Part shown: piece by piece, positions 33,050 to 42,233 of the stretch
Layout of the letters: every line of letters begins with the position of its first letter
Numbering within the stretch: position 1 is the stretch's first letter
Assembly (NCBI RefSeq): GCF_030817535.1
Contig: NZ_JAUSZL010000002.1
Span: forward strand, 5,332,001 to 5,396,000
DNA from: Streptomyces sp. V3I8
GTDB lineage: Bacteria; Actinomycetota; Actinomycetes; Streptomycetales; Streptomycetaceae
Direction: 5' to 3'
DNA length: 64,000 nt
The notes under the pieces: model-generated
The model's database searches: none
Told to the model about the DNA's origin: nothing
Seen by the model: the letters and a program-made list of their open reading frames with translations, nothing else
Position numbers and translations under genes: made by a program

Positions 33050-33121
33050 AGGCCGTGGCGGGAATTGAACCCACGTGCCTCGCTTTGCAGGCGAGTCCCT
33101 AAGCCACTCGGGCACACGGCC
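33050..33121 (-). tRNA. tRNA-Cys (GCA)
   Basis: The minus strand folds as a full cloverleaf: acceptor GGCCGTG paired with CACGGCC, anticodon stem CTCGC/GCGAG with loop CTGCAAA (anticodon GCA), T-loop TTCAATT and discriminator U, as expected for tRNA-Cys. Length is 72 nt. The CCA end is not encoded. Confidence 0.95.
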
Positions 33122-33330
33122 GAACTCGAGTCCGTTGTCGCGGGCTCGTCGTGTCGACCCTAGGGCTGGGGGCGGGCGGGGCCAAGGGGCTCGCGGGGGC
33201 CGCAACGGGACTGCCACACCGCGTTCATAAAAGGCGGGCGGCGGGGCCGGCCGGTCCTACGACCAAGGTCCCGGTCCGGGGCCGTCCTCCGACAGGGGTC
33301 AACGCTTGTCTTGCCCCTTACGCTGAAGAT

Positions 33331-34782
33331 ATGACTATCCCGGAACCGGGCGACACCGGCGTCGCCGCCACCCCTAGCGCACCACAAGACATCGTTGCCC
33401 CGGACGGCGTCCTCAGCCGTTCGCACCGGGCGCTCAGCATCGGGATCGTCTCCGTCGTGCTGCTGATCGCCTTCGAGGCGACGGCCGTCGGGACGGCCAT
33501 GCCCGTCGCGGCGCGGGAGCTCGACGGGATATCGCTGTACGCGTTCGCGTTCTCCGGCTACTTCACGACCAGCCTCTTCGGCATGGTGCTGGCCGGGCAG
33601 TGGTCGGACCGGGCGGGCCCGCTGGGGTCGCTCACCGTGGGCATAGGGGCGTTCGCGGCGGGGCTGCTGCTCTCCGGGACGGCCGGGACCATGTGGTTTT
33701 TCATCCTCGGCCGGGCCGTCCAGGGCCTCGGTGGCGGCCTGGTGATCGTCGCGCTGTACGTGGTCGTGGGACGCGCCTATCCGGAACGGCTGCGGCCGGC
33801 CATCATGGCGGCGTTCGCGGCGAGCTGGGTGGTGCCGTCCGTCGTCGGCCCCCTCGCCGCCGGCGCGGTGACCGAACACCTCGGCTGGCGCTGGGTCTTC
33901 GTCGGTGTGCCGGTGCTGGTCGTGCTGCCGCTGGCGCTCGCGCTGCCGCAGATACGGCGCCGGGCGTCCGGGCCGGAGGACGGGACCGTCGCCGCGCCCT
34001 TCGACCGGCGGCGCATCCGGCTGGCCCTCGCCATCTCCGCGGGCGCCGGTCTGCTCCAGTACGCCGCCCAGGACCTGCGGTGGCTGTCCCTGGTCCCGGG
34101 CGCGGCCGGAGCGGCGCTGCTCGTTCCCGCGGTGCTCGGGCTGCTGCCGCGGGGCACCTACCGGGCGGCGCGCGGGCTGCCGTCCGTGGTGCTGCTGCGC
34201 GGGGTGGCGGCCGGGTCCTTCATCGCGGCCGAGTCGTTCGTGCCGCTGATGCTGGTCACCGAGCGGGGCCTGTCGCCGACGATGGCCGGCTTCTCGCTGG
34301 CGGCGGGCGGGGCCACCTGGGCGCTGGGCTCCTTCGTCCAGGCGAGGGCGCGGATGGAACCGTACCGGGAGCGGCTGATGACGCTGGGCATGGTGCTGAC
34401 GGCGGCCTCCATCACCGCCGCGCCGAGCGTGCTGATCGACGGGGTGCCCGTGTGGACGGTGGCGGTGGCGTGGGGGTTCGGCTGCTTCGGCATGGGTCTG
34501 GTGATCTCCTCCAGCAGCGTCCTGCTCCTCAAGCTCTCCGCCCCCGGCCAGGCCGGCAAGAACTCCGCCGCCCTCCAGATATCCGACGGCCTCGCCAACG
34601 TGGTCCTGCTCGCCGCGGGCGGCGCGGCCTTCGCGGCGCTGGGCGGCGGCACGGTCGCCCACACGGCCACCCAGGCCTCCGGCGGCCACCCGTCCGCCTT
34701 CGTGGCGGTGTTCCTGCCGATGGCGGGGGTGGCGCTGGTAGGAGCCTGGGTGACTACACGGCTGCGGGCCGATCCTGCGTGA
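33331..34782 (+). CDS. MFS drug-efflux-type transporter
   Basis: This 483-residue membrane protein has about 14 predicted helices. Typical MFS motifs include LAGQWSDRAGPLGSLTVG (motif A, loop 2-3), GRAVQGLGGGLVIVALYV and AASWVVPSVVGPLAAGAVTE (antiporter motif C-like). This places it among EmrB/QacA-like proton-driven exporters. Substrate is unknown. ATG 33331 is the first methionine before the hydrophobic core; its upstream GAAG is weak, so a leaderless or short-leader mRNA is possible. The 270 bases after it contain no gene. Confidence 0.87.
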   Translation: MTIPEPGDTGVAATPSAPQDIVAPDGVLSRSHRALSIGIVSVVLLIAFEATAVGTAMPVAARELDGISLYAFAFSGYFTTSLFGMVLAGQWSDRAGPLGSLTVGIGAFAAGLLLSGTAGTMWFFILGRAVQGLGGGLVIVALYVVVGRAYPERLRPAIMAAFAASWVVPSVVGPLAAGAVTEHLGWRWVFVGVPVLVVLPLALALPQIRRRASGPEDGTVAAPFDRRRIRLALAISAGAGLLQYAAQDLRWLSLVPGAAGAALLVPAVLGLLPRGTYRAARGLPSVVLLRGVAAGSFIAAESFVPLMLVTERGLSPTMAGFSLAAGGATWALGSFVQARARMEPYRERLMTLGMVLTAASITAAPSVLIDGVPVWTVAVAWGFGCFGMGLVISSSSVLLLKLSAPGQAGKNSAALQISDGLANVVLLAAGGAAFAALGGGTVAHTATQASGGHPSAFVAVFLPMAGVALVGAWVTTRLRADPA

Positions 34783-35052
34783 CGGCGGGTCGCATCACGT
34801 GGTGCCGCCGGCCCGGCCGCGGCGCCCTGGACGTGCCGAGGATCGCCGTGTGGCCGGCGCGCTTCGCGTGCTGAGGCGCCGGGCGGTGGTGTGACCTGAG
34901 TCGCATCCACGGGTGACCTCGCGTCGTCCGCGCGTTGACGTTCACGGGCCGCCGGTAGGGTGGCCCGGTTGTCATACCCAGCCTCGCCGTACCCAGCCTC
35001 GTCATACGCGGCTGGGGACGGCGGCCGAGCCGCTCGACCACCCCCGGAGACC

Positions 35053-36852
35053 GTGACTACCACCGCCGCCAGTGCCTCCTCCTCGCACCACCTGTCTCCC
35101 GCGTTCCCCGGGCGGGCCCCCTGGGGCACCGCCGGCAAGCTGCGCGCCTGGCAGCAGGGGGCGATGGAGAGGTATCTCCAGGAGCAGCCGCGCGACTTCC
35201 TCGCCGTCGCCACGCCCGGCGCCGGCAAGACCACCTTCGCGCTGACGCTCGCGTCGTGGCTGCTGCACCACCACGTCGTGCAGCAGGTGACCGTGGTCGC
35301 GCCCACCGAGCACCTGAAGAAGCAGTGGGCGGAGGCGGCCGCGCGGATAGGGATCAAACTGGATCCCGAGTACAGCGCTGGCCCGCTCAGCAAGGAGTAC
35401 CAGGGCGTCGCCGTGACCTACGCCGGTGTCGGCGTGCGCCCCATGCTCCACCGCAACCGCTGCGAGCAGCGCAAGACCCTCGTCATCCTCGACGAGATCC
35501 ACCACGCCGGTGACTCCAAGTCCTGGGGCGAGGCGTGCCTGGAGGCCTTCGAGCCCGCCACCAGGCGGCTCGCCCTCACCGGTACGCCCTTCAGGTCCGA
35601 CACCAACCCCATCCCCTTCGTCGCGTACGAGGAGGGCAGGGACGGGATCCGCCGCTCCGCCGCCGACTACACGTACGGCTACGGGAACGCGCTGGCCGAC
35701 CACGTCGTGCGGCCCGTCATCTTCCTCTCCTACAGCGGCAACATGCGGTGGCGTACGAAGGCGGGGGACGAGATCGCCGCCCGGCTCGGCGAGCCGATGA
35801 CCAAGGACGCGATCAGCCAGGCCTGGCGCACCGCCCTCGACCCGCGCGGCGAGTGGATGCCCAGCGTGCTGCGCGCCGCTGACCGGCGGCTCACCGAGGT
35901 GCGCAAGGGCATCCCGGACGCGGGCGCCCTCGTCATCGCCTCCGACCAGGACTCGGCCCGCGCCTACGCCAAGCTCATCCGCGAGATCACCGGCAGCAAG
36001 GCCACGCTCGTCCTGTCCGACGACACGGGCGCCTCCAGCCGGATCGACGACTTCGCGGCGAGCGACGACCGGTGGATGGTCGCCGTCCGCATGGTGTCCG
36101 AGGGTGTCGACGTGCCGCGCCTGGCCGTCGGCGTGTACGCGACCACCATCTCGACCCCGCTCTTCTTCGCGCAGGCCGTCGGCCGTTTCGTACGGTCCCG
36201 GCGGCGCGGTGAGACCGCCTCCGTCTTCCTGCCGACCGTCCCCGACCTCCTCACCTTCGCCAACGAGATGGAGGTCGAGCGCGACCACGCCCTCGACAAG
36301 CCCAAGAAGCAGGGCGAGGAGGACCCGTACGCCGAATCCGAGAAGGAGATGGAGGAGGCGAACAAGGAGCAGGACGAGGACACCGGCGAGCAGGAGCAGT
36401 TCTCCTTCGAGGCGCTGGAGTCCGAGGCCGTCTTCGACCGGGTCCTCTACGACGGCGCCGAGTTCGGCATGCAGGCCCACCCCGGGAGCGAGGAGGAGCA
36501 GGACTACCTCGGCATCCCCGGGCTCCTCGAACCCGACCAGGTCCAGCTCCTCCTGCAGAAGCGGCAGGCCCGGCAGATCGCGCACAGCCGCAAGAAACCG
36601 GACGACGAGGCCGACCTGCTCGAACTGCCCGCCGAGCGCCGCCCCGTGGTCTCCCACAAGGAGATGCTGGAGCTGCGCAAGAAGCTCAACACCATGGTCG
36701 GCGCGTACGTCCACCAGAGCGGCAAGCCGCACGGCGTGATCCACACCGAGCTGCGGCGCGTGTGCGGCGGTCCGCCGAGCGCGGAGGCGACCGCCGGGCA
36801 GCTGCGCCAGCGGATCGAGAAGGTCCAGGAATGGGCCACCCGTATGCGGTGA
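35053..36852 (+). CDS. DEAD/DEAH-box helicase, SSL2/RadD-like
   Basis: The 599-residue superfamily 2 protein has motif I ATPGAGKTTFALTLASWL near residue 60, motif II DEIHH, motif III LTGTPFRSD and motif VI QAVGRFVRSRRRGE. An acidic, charged linker (EKEMEEANKEQDEDTGEQEQ) follows, then a C-terminal helical region (HKEMLELRKKLNTMVGAYVH). The family unwinds DNA or RNA; the exact repair role is not known. GTG 35053 gives MTTTAASASSS. The ribosome site GGAGA is only about 3 bp away, so the start is the least certain part. Confidence 0.9.
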   Translation: MTTTAASASSSHHLSPAFPGRAPWGTAGKLRAWQQGAMERYLQEQPRDFLAVATPGAGKTTFALTLASWLLHHHVVQQVTVVAPTEHLKKQWAEAAARIGIKLDPEYSAGPLSKEYQGVAVTYAGVGVRPMLHRNRCEQRKTLVILDEIHHAGDSKSWGEACLEAFEPATRRLALTGTPFRSDTNPIPFVAYEEGRDGIRRSAADYTYGYGNALADHVVRPVIFLSYSGNMRWRTKAGDEIAARLGEPMTKDAISQAWRTALDPRGEWMPSVLRAADRRLTEVRKGIPDAGALVIASDQDSARAYAKLIREITGSKATLVLSDDTGASSRIDDFAASDDRWMVAVRMVSEGVDVPRLAVGVYATTISTPLFFAQAVGRFVRSRRRGETASVFLPTVPDLLTFANEMEVERDHALDKPKKQGEEDPYAESEKEMEEANKEQDEDTGEQEQFSFEALESEAVFDRVLYDGAEFGMQAHPGSEEEQDYLGIPGLLEPDQVQLLLQKRQARQIAHSRKKPDDEADLLELPAERRPVVSHKEMLELRKKLNTMVGAYVHQSGKPHGVIHTELRRVCGGPPSAEATAGQLRQRIEKVQEWATRMR

Positions 36853-36950
36853 CCGTGTGCGGCGACTGTGCGCGGTGACGGTATGCGGTGACCGTGCGCG
36901 GGTGACCACATGCTGGGACGGCCGCGACGTCCTGCGGCCGTACGTCGACA

Positions 36951-36983
36951 CGAGCGCCGGTGCCGTTCTGGCACCGGCGCTCG
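36951..36983. terminator. 14-bp hairpin after the helicase gene
   Basis: Arms 36951-36964 (CGAGCGCCGGTGCC) and 36970-36983 are perfect complements around GTTCT. It lies in the 464-base gap 36853-37316. The start of that gap has short repeats of GCGGTGACCGT; the rest shows no gene and probably holds the IclR promoter. Confidence 0.75.
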
Positions 36984-37316
36984 CGCGTGTCCGCGCTCCG
37001 TGCGGCGTGGTGCGCGCCGGGTGGCCCGCCCGGGTCACATCGGGACAGAAGTGGATCAAACGCTGAGTAATCGTGGCCGGTCCGTACCTGTGTCTGACCG
37101 GATTCTGGACGGAGCCTTCCGCTGAGCGGACCGGGTCGCTACTGTCCCGCTACGCACACGCACCGTGGCAGCGCCGCCGCGGAGCGCAGCCGGTACATGC
37201 CCGGGAGTGCCCGGGACGCTGCCGACCGGCGGCCTCTGACGCGCGTCGCCGATGGGACAGGTGACGCATCCGCCACGCAGGGGGCCGCCGACTCTCACCA
37301 CTAAGGAGTGGGCGTC

Positions 37317-37958
37317 GTGACCGCGGAGACCTCCCAGACGCTCGACCGGGGACTGCGCGTCCTCAAGCTGCTCGCCGACACCGACCACGGTCTGACCGTC
37401 ACCGAGCTGTCCAACAAACTCGGAGTCAACCGGACCGTCGTGTACCGGTTGCTCGCCACACTGGAGCAGCACGCCCTCGTCCGCCGTGACCTGGGCGGCC
37501 GGGCCCGGGTCGGGCTCGGTGTGCTGCGGCTCGGACGGCAGGTGCATCCGCTGGTCCGTGAGGCCGCGCTGCCCGCGCTGCGGTCACTGGCCGAGGACAT
37601 CGGGGCGACGGCCCACCTCACCCTGGTCGACGGTACGGAGGCGCTCGCCGTCGCCGTGGTCGAGCCGACGTGGACGGACTACCACGTGGCGTACCGGGCC
37701 GGGTTCCGGCATTCACTGGAGCGGGGAGCGGCCGGCAAGGCGATCCTCGCCGCGCGGGCCGCCGCCACGGACGAGCCCGGGTACACGCTCACGCACGGCG
37801 AGCTGGAGGCCGGGGCGAGCGGGGCCGCTGCCGCGTTGATCGGGGTGACGGGAGTGGAGGGGAGCGTGGGGGTCGTGATGCTCGCGGACGCCGTGCCGGA
37901 GCGGGTGGGGCCGCGTGTCGTGGACGCGGCGCGGGAGGTTGCCGACGCCCTGAGGTGA
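37317..37958 (+). CDS. IclR-family transcriptional regulator
   Basis: The N-terminal winged helix (TLDRGLRVLKLLADTDHGLT, LSNKLGVNRTVVYRLLATLE) is followed by a shortened IclR effector domain (ATAHLTLVDGTEALAVAVVE, HSLERGAAGKAIL). GTG 37317 is chosen because AAGGAG at 37303-37308 lies 8 bp upstream. Length is 213 aa, shorter than the usual 240-260, with the deficit in the C-terminal ligand domain. Target genes are not apparent; the neighbours are unrelated. Confidence 0.9.
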   Translation: MTAETSQTLDRGLRVLKLLADTDHGLTVTELSNKLGVNRTVVYRLLATLEQHALVRRDLGGRARVGLGVLRLGRQVHPLVREAALPALRSLAEDIGATAHLTLVDGTEALAVAVVEPTWTDYHVAYRAGFRHSLERGAAGKAILAARAAATDEPGYTLTHGELEAGASGAAAALIGVTGVEGSVGVVMLADAVPERVGPRVVDAAREVADALR

Positions 37959-38129
37959 GTTCGGGCCGGGCCGGCCCGGCCCGGGCGTCGACCGTGGGCC
38001 GGATGTCGGCCGCGGGCCGGACGTGGCTGGTCGCGCAGTTCCCCGCGCCCCCGGGGAGCGCGCGCGGGCCCGGAGTCCGAGGGTGCGGGCGGGCCGTGGC
38101 CGGTCGTGCTCGCACGTTAGATTGATCCC

Positions 38130-38939
38130 GTGCCCTCTCGCTTCTCTCGGTTCTCCCCGCTTTCCCGGCTCCAGGCCGTCGGTGTCTGTGCCCTGCCCGT
38201 CGTGGGCCTGCTCGCCGTGGCGGTGTTCGCGCCGTTGCCGTTCTCGTTGGCGCAGCCCGGGATGACCGCGGACGTCCTCGGGGAGAACAAGGGCGACCCG
38301 GTGATCACGATCTCCGGTGCGAAGGCCCGCGAGACGAGCGGGCAGCTGCGGATGACGACCATCGAGGCGACCGGACCGGACGCGGACATCGGCCTCGGTG
38401 ACGTGCTCGACGGCTGGTTCCGTACGGACCGCGCGGTGATGCCGCGCGACGCGGTCTATCCGAACGGGGACAGCGTCGAGGAGATCGAGGACTACAACGC
38501 CGAGGAGATGAAGAAGTCCCAGGACACCGCCACCGAGGCGGCCCTGGACCACCTGGGCGAGAAGCCGGACGGCATCGAGGTCACCCTGGAGCTCGCCGAC
38601 GTGGGCGGTCCGAGCGCCGGGCTCCTCTTCTCCCTCGGCATCGTCGACAAGCTGGACGGCGACGGCAGCGGCGGCGACCTCACGGGCGGCCGCGTCATCG
38701 CCGGTACGGGGACGATCGACGCCGGCGGAAAGGTCGGCGCGGTCGGGGGAGTGGCCCTCAAGACCCAGGCCGCCCGCCGCGACGGCGCGACGGTCTTCCT
38801 GGTGCCGAAGGCGGAGTGCTCCGACGCGGAGTCGGAGCTGCCGAAAGGGCTCCGCCTCATCCCGGTGACGACCCTGAAGGGTGCCGTCGACTCCCTCGTG
38901 GCGCTGGAGAAGGGCCGGGGCTCCGTCCCCTCCTGTTAG
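38130..38939 (+). CDS. Membrane-anchored Lon-like serine protease (S16), lacking a PDZ domain
   Basis: The 269-residue protein has an N-terminal signal anchor (VGVCALPVVGLLAVAVFA, about 17-34). Its C-terminal S16 domain carries the catalytic Ser162 in DVGGPSAGLLFSLG and Lys211 in GGVALKTQAA. The N-terminal extracytoplasmic part resembles YlbL-type proteins, but the PDZ domain normally inserted before the protease is absent. Proteolysis outside the membrane is likely; no substrate is known. Start GTG 38130 has no strong ribosome site. It converges on the osmoprotectant operon with a 46-bp gap containing a short repeat of GGTCCCGCCC. Confidence 0.85.
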   Translation: MPSRFSRFSPLSRLQAVGVCALPVVGLLAVAVFAPLPFSLAQPGMTADVLGENKGDPVITISGAKARETSGQLRMTTIEATGPDADIGLGDVLDGWFRTDRAVMPRDAVYPNGDSVEEIEDYNAEEMKKSQDTATEAALDHLGEKPDGIEVTLELADVGGPSAGLLFSLGIVDKLDGDGSGGDLTGGRVIAGTGTIDAGGKVGAVGGVALKTQAARRDGATVFLVPKAECSDAESELPKGLRLIPVTTLKGAVDSLVALEKGRGSVPSC

Positions 38940-38985
38940 GTCCCGCCCCGGCGGCGTCAGGTCCCGCCCGGCGGCGGACGGTCGC

Positions 38986-39963
38986 TCAGCCCTCCTTCAC
39001 GAACCCCTCCGCCTTCATCCAGTCCAGTGCCACCGCGTGCGGGTCCTCGCCGTCGACGTCCACCTTCGCGTTCAGTTCCTGCGCCACGGCGTTGTCCAGC
39101 CGTGCCGTGACCGGCGCCAGGACGTCGGCGATCGCCGGATACTTCTCGAAGGTCCTGGAGTTGATCTGCGGAGCCACGTTGTAGTTGGGGAAGAACTTCC
39201 TGTCGTCCGTCATCACCGCGAGGTCCATGGACTTGATGCGCCCGTCGGTGGTGAAGACCTCCCCGTAGGTGCAGCTCCCCTTCTTCACCTGGGTGTAGAT
39301 GATCCCGGTGTCCATCTGCGTGATGTTCCCGCCGGGCAGCTTCATCCCGTACGCCTTCTCCATGCCCGGCATCCCGTCCGCCCGGTTGGCGAACTCGCTC
39401 TCCACGCAGACCGTGACCGCCTTGGGGTCCGACCTGGCGAGGGCGGCCACCTCGGAGAGCGTCCTCGTGCCGTACTTCTTGGAGTTGGTCCGGTTCATGG
39501 CGAGCGCGTACGTGTTGTTCAGCGCCGAGGGCGCCAGCCAGGTGAGCCCGTTCTTCCGGTCCGCCTCGCGCACGGCCTCCCACTGCTTCCCCGGGTCCGC
39601 GATCGGGTCGCTGTTGCCCAGGTAGGTGATCCACGCGGTGCCCGTGTACTCGTAACCGGCGTCCGCGTCCCCGTTCCTGACCGCTTCCCGGGAGCCGATG
39701 GAGCCCTGGATGCCCGTGCGGTCCAGGACGTCGGCGCCGGCCGCCTGGAACGCGATGCCCATGATCGCCCCGAGGACGAGCTGCTCGGTGAACTCCTTGC
39801 TGGTCACGGTCAGATCGGCGCCCTTGAGCGGCTGCCCCCGCCCGACCGATCCCGGCTTCACGTCGTCGACCATGGGCGACCCGCTGGTCAGCCCGCACCC
39901 GGGGACCACGGCGAGCGCGGCCAGCAGGGCCGTCGCCGCCACCGGAGCCGTGGGACGTCTCAT
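38986..39963 (-). CDS. Glycine betaine/choline-type ABC substrate-binding lipoprotein (OpuCC/ProX-like)
   Basis: A lipoprotein signal peptide (LAALAVVPGC, Cys23) precedes an OpuAC-type binding domain: LTVTSKEFTEQLVLGAIMG, ADAGYEYTGTAWITYLG and a C-terminal VAQELNAKVDVDGEDP. ATG 39963 has GGAGG 7 bp upstream and overlaps the permease stop by 4 bp (ATGA). Length is 325 aa. It should bind a quaternary-ammonium osmoprotectant outside the cell. It is the last of four genes transcribed on the minus strand. Confidence 0.9.
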   Translation of the reverse strand: MRRPTAPVAATALLAALAVVPGCGLTSGSPMVDDVKPGSVGRGQPLKGADLTVTSKEFTEQLVLGAIMGIAFQAAGADVLDRTGIQGSIGSREAVRNGDADAGYEYTGTAWITYLGNSDPIADPGKQWEAVREADRKNGLTWLAPSALNNTYALAMNRTNSKKYGTRTLSEVAALARSDPKAVTVCVESEFANRADGMPGMEKAYGMKLPGGNITQMDTGIIYTQVKKGSCTYGEVFTTDGRIKSMDLAVMTDDRKFFPNYNVAPQINSRTFEKYPAIADVLAPVTARLDNAVAQELNAKVDVDGEDPHAVALDWMKAEGFVKEG

Positions 39964-40929
39964 GCGCCCGCCTCCAACCCACTCGGACCGAGCAGCAGTT
40001 CCGCCAGCGACGCCAGCCAGTCGACCAGCAGCGCCAGCGCGACGGTCAGGATCGAGCCGAGGACCAGCACCGGCATCCGCTGGTTGGTGATCCCGGTCGT
40101 GATCAGCACACCGAGACCGCCGCCCCCGCCGAACGTGGCGAGCGCCGCCGTGCCCACGTTCAGGACGAGCGCGGTACGGACACCGGCGAGGATCAGCGGG
40201 ACGGCGAGGGGGAGTTCGACCCGGCCCAGCACGCCCAGCGGTGACATGCCGATGCCCCGGGCGGCCTCCAGGAGCGTCGGGTCGTTCGCCTTCAGCCCGG
40301 CGATCGTGTTCGACAGGACCGGCAGGACGGCGTACGCGATGATGCCGATCAGCGCCGCCTTCCGGCCGATGCCCAGCCAGATCACCAGCAGGGCCAGCAG
40401 ACCGATCGCGGGCGTCGCCTGCCCCATGTTGGCGAAGGTCATGGCCAGCGGGGTCGCCCTGCGGAAGGCCCCCGCGGGTCAGCAGGACGCCCAGCGGGAT
40501 CGCGATGACCAGCACGAAGAAGGTGGAGATCACGGTCAGTTCGATGTGCTGCCGCAGCGCCTTCCCCACCTGCCCGTTCGAGAGCGCGTTCTCGGAGAGC
40601 GGGTCGAGGTCCGCCTGCCGGAACCAGATCCAGGTGGCCAGCAGCCCGACGACGAGCACGGCCGGCAGGAAGGTCAGCTTCCGCCAGCCGAACCTGGGCG
40701 TCCGTGACGGGGCGGTCGGCGCGGCGGGGTCCTCTTCGAACGCGGCCTCCCGCCCGGCCTCGGGACCGGCGTCCTCGGGTCCGCGACCGACGTGCCCGGT
40801 GTGCCCGGCGTCCGCACGGGCGTGCCGGACATCCGCACCGCCGCCGGCGCTGCCACCGCCGCCACCCTCGCCAACACCACCACCACTGCCACCACGGTCA
40901 CGACGGCTCCCGGGACCGGAGGTGCTCAT
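39960..40929 (-). pseudogene. Osmoprotectant ABC permease, frameshifted
   Basis: From ATG 40929 the frame gives a long Gly-rich N-terminal tail, a first helix (LTFLPAVLVVGLLATWIWF) and the start of the transport domain up to VLLTRG. An extra C in the plus-strand run 40469-40473 then shifts the frame. The correct continuation (ATPLAMTFANMGQATPAIG onward, EAA-type loop LLEAARGIGMSPLGVLGRVE) is in another frame and ends at 39960. With one base removed the product has 322 residues and is a normal OpuCB/OpuCD-type permease. As written, the protein would stop being a permease after the first part. Confidence 0.87.
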
Positions 40930-42233
40930 GCCTGCTCCTCCCCACCGCCGTGCACGCCCTCCTGCTCGTGACGGGTCTGCTCGAGGCGCGACTCCGCCAG
41001 TTCGTGCTGGTTCTCCATCGCTTCGAGCCGGTCGGCCTCCAGCAGCTCGTGCACGGAGTTCATGAGCGTCTCCATGTCCACCACGCCGGTGTACTCCCCG
41101 CGCCGCCCGGTCACCACGACCCGCCCGGCATTGTCCGTGAGCACGGCCTCCAGCGCGTCCCGCAGCGTCGCGTCCCGGGTCACCGTGTCGTTCACCGGCG
41201 TGCCCGCGCGGGCCAGTGAGCCCCGGGCCCGCATGAGGTCGCCGCGCCGCAGCCACTTGTAGGGCCGGCCCCGCCGGTCGAGCAGCAGGATCTCGTTCGT
41301 ACCGCTCGCCCTGACCCTGTTGAAGATCTCCTGCAGCGGGTCGTCGACGGTCACCGTCGGATAGTCGGTGATCTCCACGTTCCGTACGCGCGTCAGGTTC
41401 AGCCGCTTCAGGGCGGCCCCGGCGCCCACGAACCCGGACACGAAGTCGTCGGCCGGGTTGGTGAGGATCGCCTCCGGGGTGTCGAACTGCGCGATGTGCG
41501 ACCGCTCCCGCAGCACCGCGATCCGGTCGCCCAGCTTGATGGCCTCGTCGAAGTCGTGCGTGACGAAGACGATGGTCTTGTGCAGCTCGTGCTGGAGCCG
41601 GATCAGCTCGTCCTGGAGGTGGTCGCGCGTGATGGGGTCGACGGCGCCGAACGGCTCGTCCATCAGCAGCACCGGCGGATCGGCGGCCAGCGCCCGCGCC
41701 ACGCCCACCCGCTGCTGCTGGCCGCCGGACAGCTGCCGCGGATAACGGCCGTGGAACTCACCGGGGTCGAGCCCGACCAGGTCCAGCATCTCCTCGATCC
41801 GGTCCGCGACCCGCGTCTTCGACCAGCCGACCATCTTCGGCACGAGCCCGATGTTCTGGGCGACGGTCATATGGGGGAAGAGCCCCGAGGACTGGATGGC
41901 GTACCCGATCTTGCGCCGCAGTTTCACGGGATCCATGTGGGTGACGTCCTCGCCACCGATCCGGATCCGTCCGCCGGAGGGCTCGATCAGCCGGTTGATC
42001 ATCTTCAGGGTGGTGGACTTCCCGCATCCCGAGGGCCCCACGAAGACGACCAGCTCACCGGCGCTGATCTCCATGGTGACGCTGTCGACGGCGGGATCGG
42101 GACTTCCCGGGTACCGCTTGGTGAGATTCTCCAGCCGGATGGTGGCCCCGGTCGTGGCCCGGTCCTCGCCTGCGCCCCCGTCCCCGGCGCGCTCGTCGGG
42201 CACCGGCACCGGTACCGCGGGTGTCTCAGACAC
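40926..42233 (-). CDS. Osmoprotectant ABC transporter ATPase with tandem CBS domains (OpuCA/ProV-like)
   Basis: The 435-residue ATPase has Walker A VGPSGCGKSTT, the Q-loop region IQSSGLFPHMTV, signature LSGGQQQRVGVARAL, Walker B VLLMDEPFGAVDP and the H-loop THDFDEA. Two CBS repeats follow (about residues 265-400; PTVTVDDPLQEIFNRVR and DNAGRVVVTGRRGEYTGVVD). In OpuA-type transporters these sense ionic strength or nucleotides. It begins at GTG 42233, overlapping the upstream permease gene by 8 bp, and overlaps the downstream permease by 4 bp. Confidence 0.93.
   Translation of the reverse strand: MSETPAVPVPVPDERAGDGGAGEDRATTGATIRLENLTKRYPGSPDPAVDSVTMEISAGELVVFVGPSGCGKSTTLKMINRLIEPSGGRIRIGGEDVTHMDPVKLRRKIGYAIQSSGLFPHMTVAQNIGLVPKMVGWSKTRVADRIEEMLDLVGLDPGEFHGRYPRQLSGGQQQRVGVARALAADPPVLLMDEPFGAVDPITRDHLQDELIRLQHELHKTIVFVTHDFDEAIKLGDRIAVLRERSHIAQFDTPEAILTNPADDFVSGFVGAGAALKRLNLTRVRNVEITDYPTVTVDDPLQEIFNRVRASGTNEILLLDRRGRPYKWLRRGDLMRARGSLARAGTPVNDTVTRDATLRDALEAVLTDNAGRVVVTGRRGEYTGVVDMETLMNSVHELLEADRLEAMENQHELAESRLEQTRHEQEGVHGGGEEQA

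Noticed and set aside
33040..33130. Integrated element attachment at tRNA-Cys
   Set aside because: No integrase gene and no second copy of the tRNA 3' end was found in the flanking sequence; neighbouring genes look like core chromosome.
35002..37059. 685-residue minus-strand frame opposite the DEAD-like helicase
   Set aside because: Shadow; Leu/Val/Gly/Asp-rich without domain, while the opposite strand has all helicase motifs.
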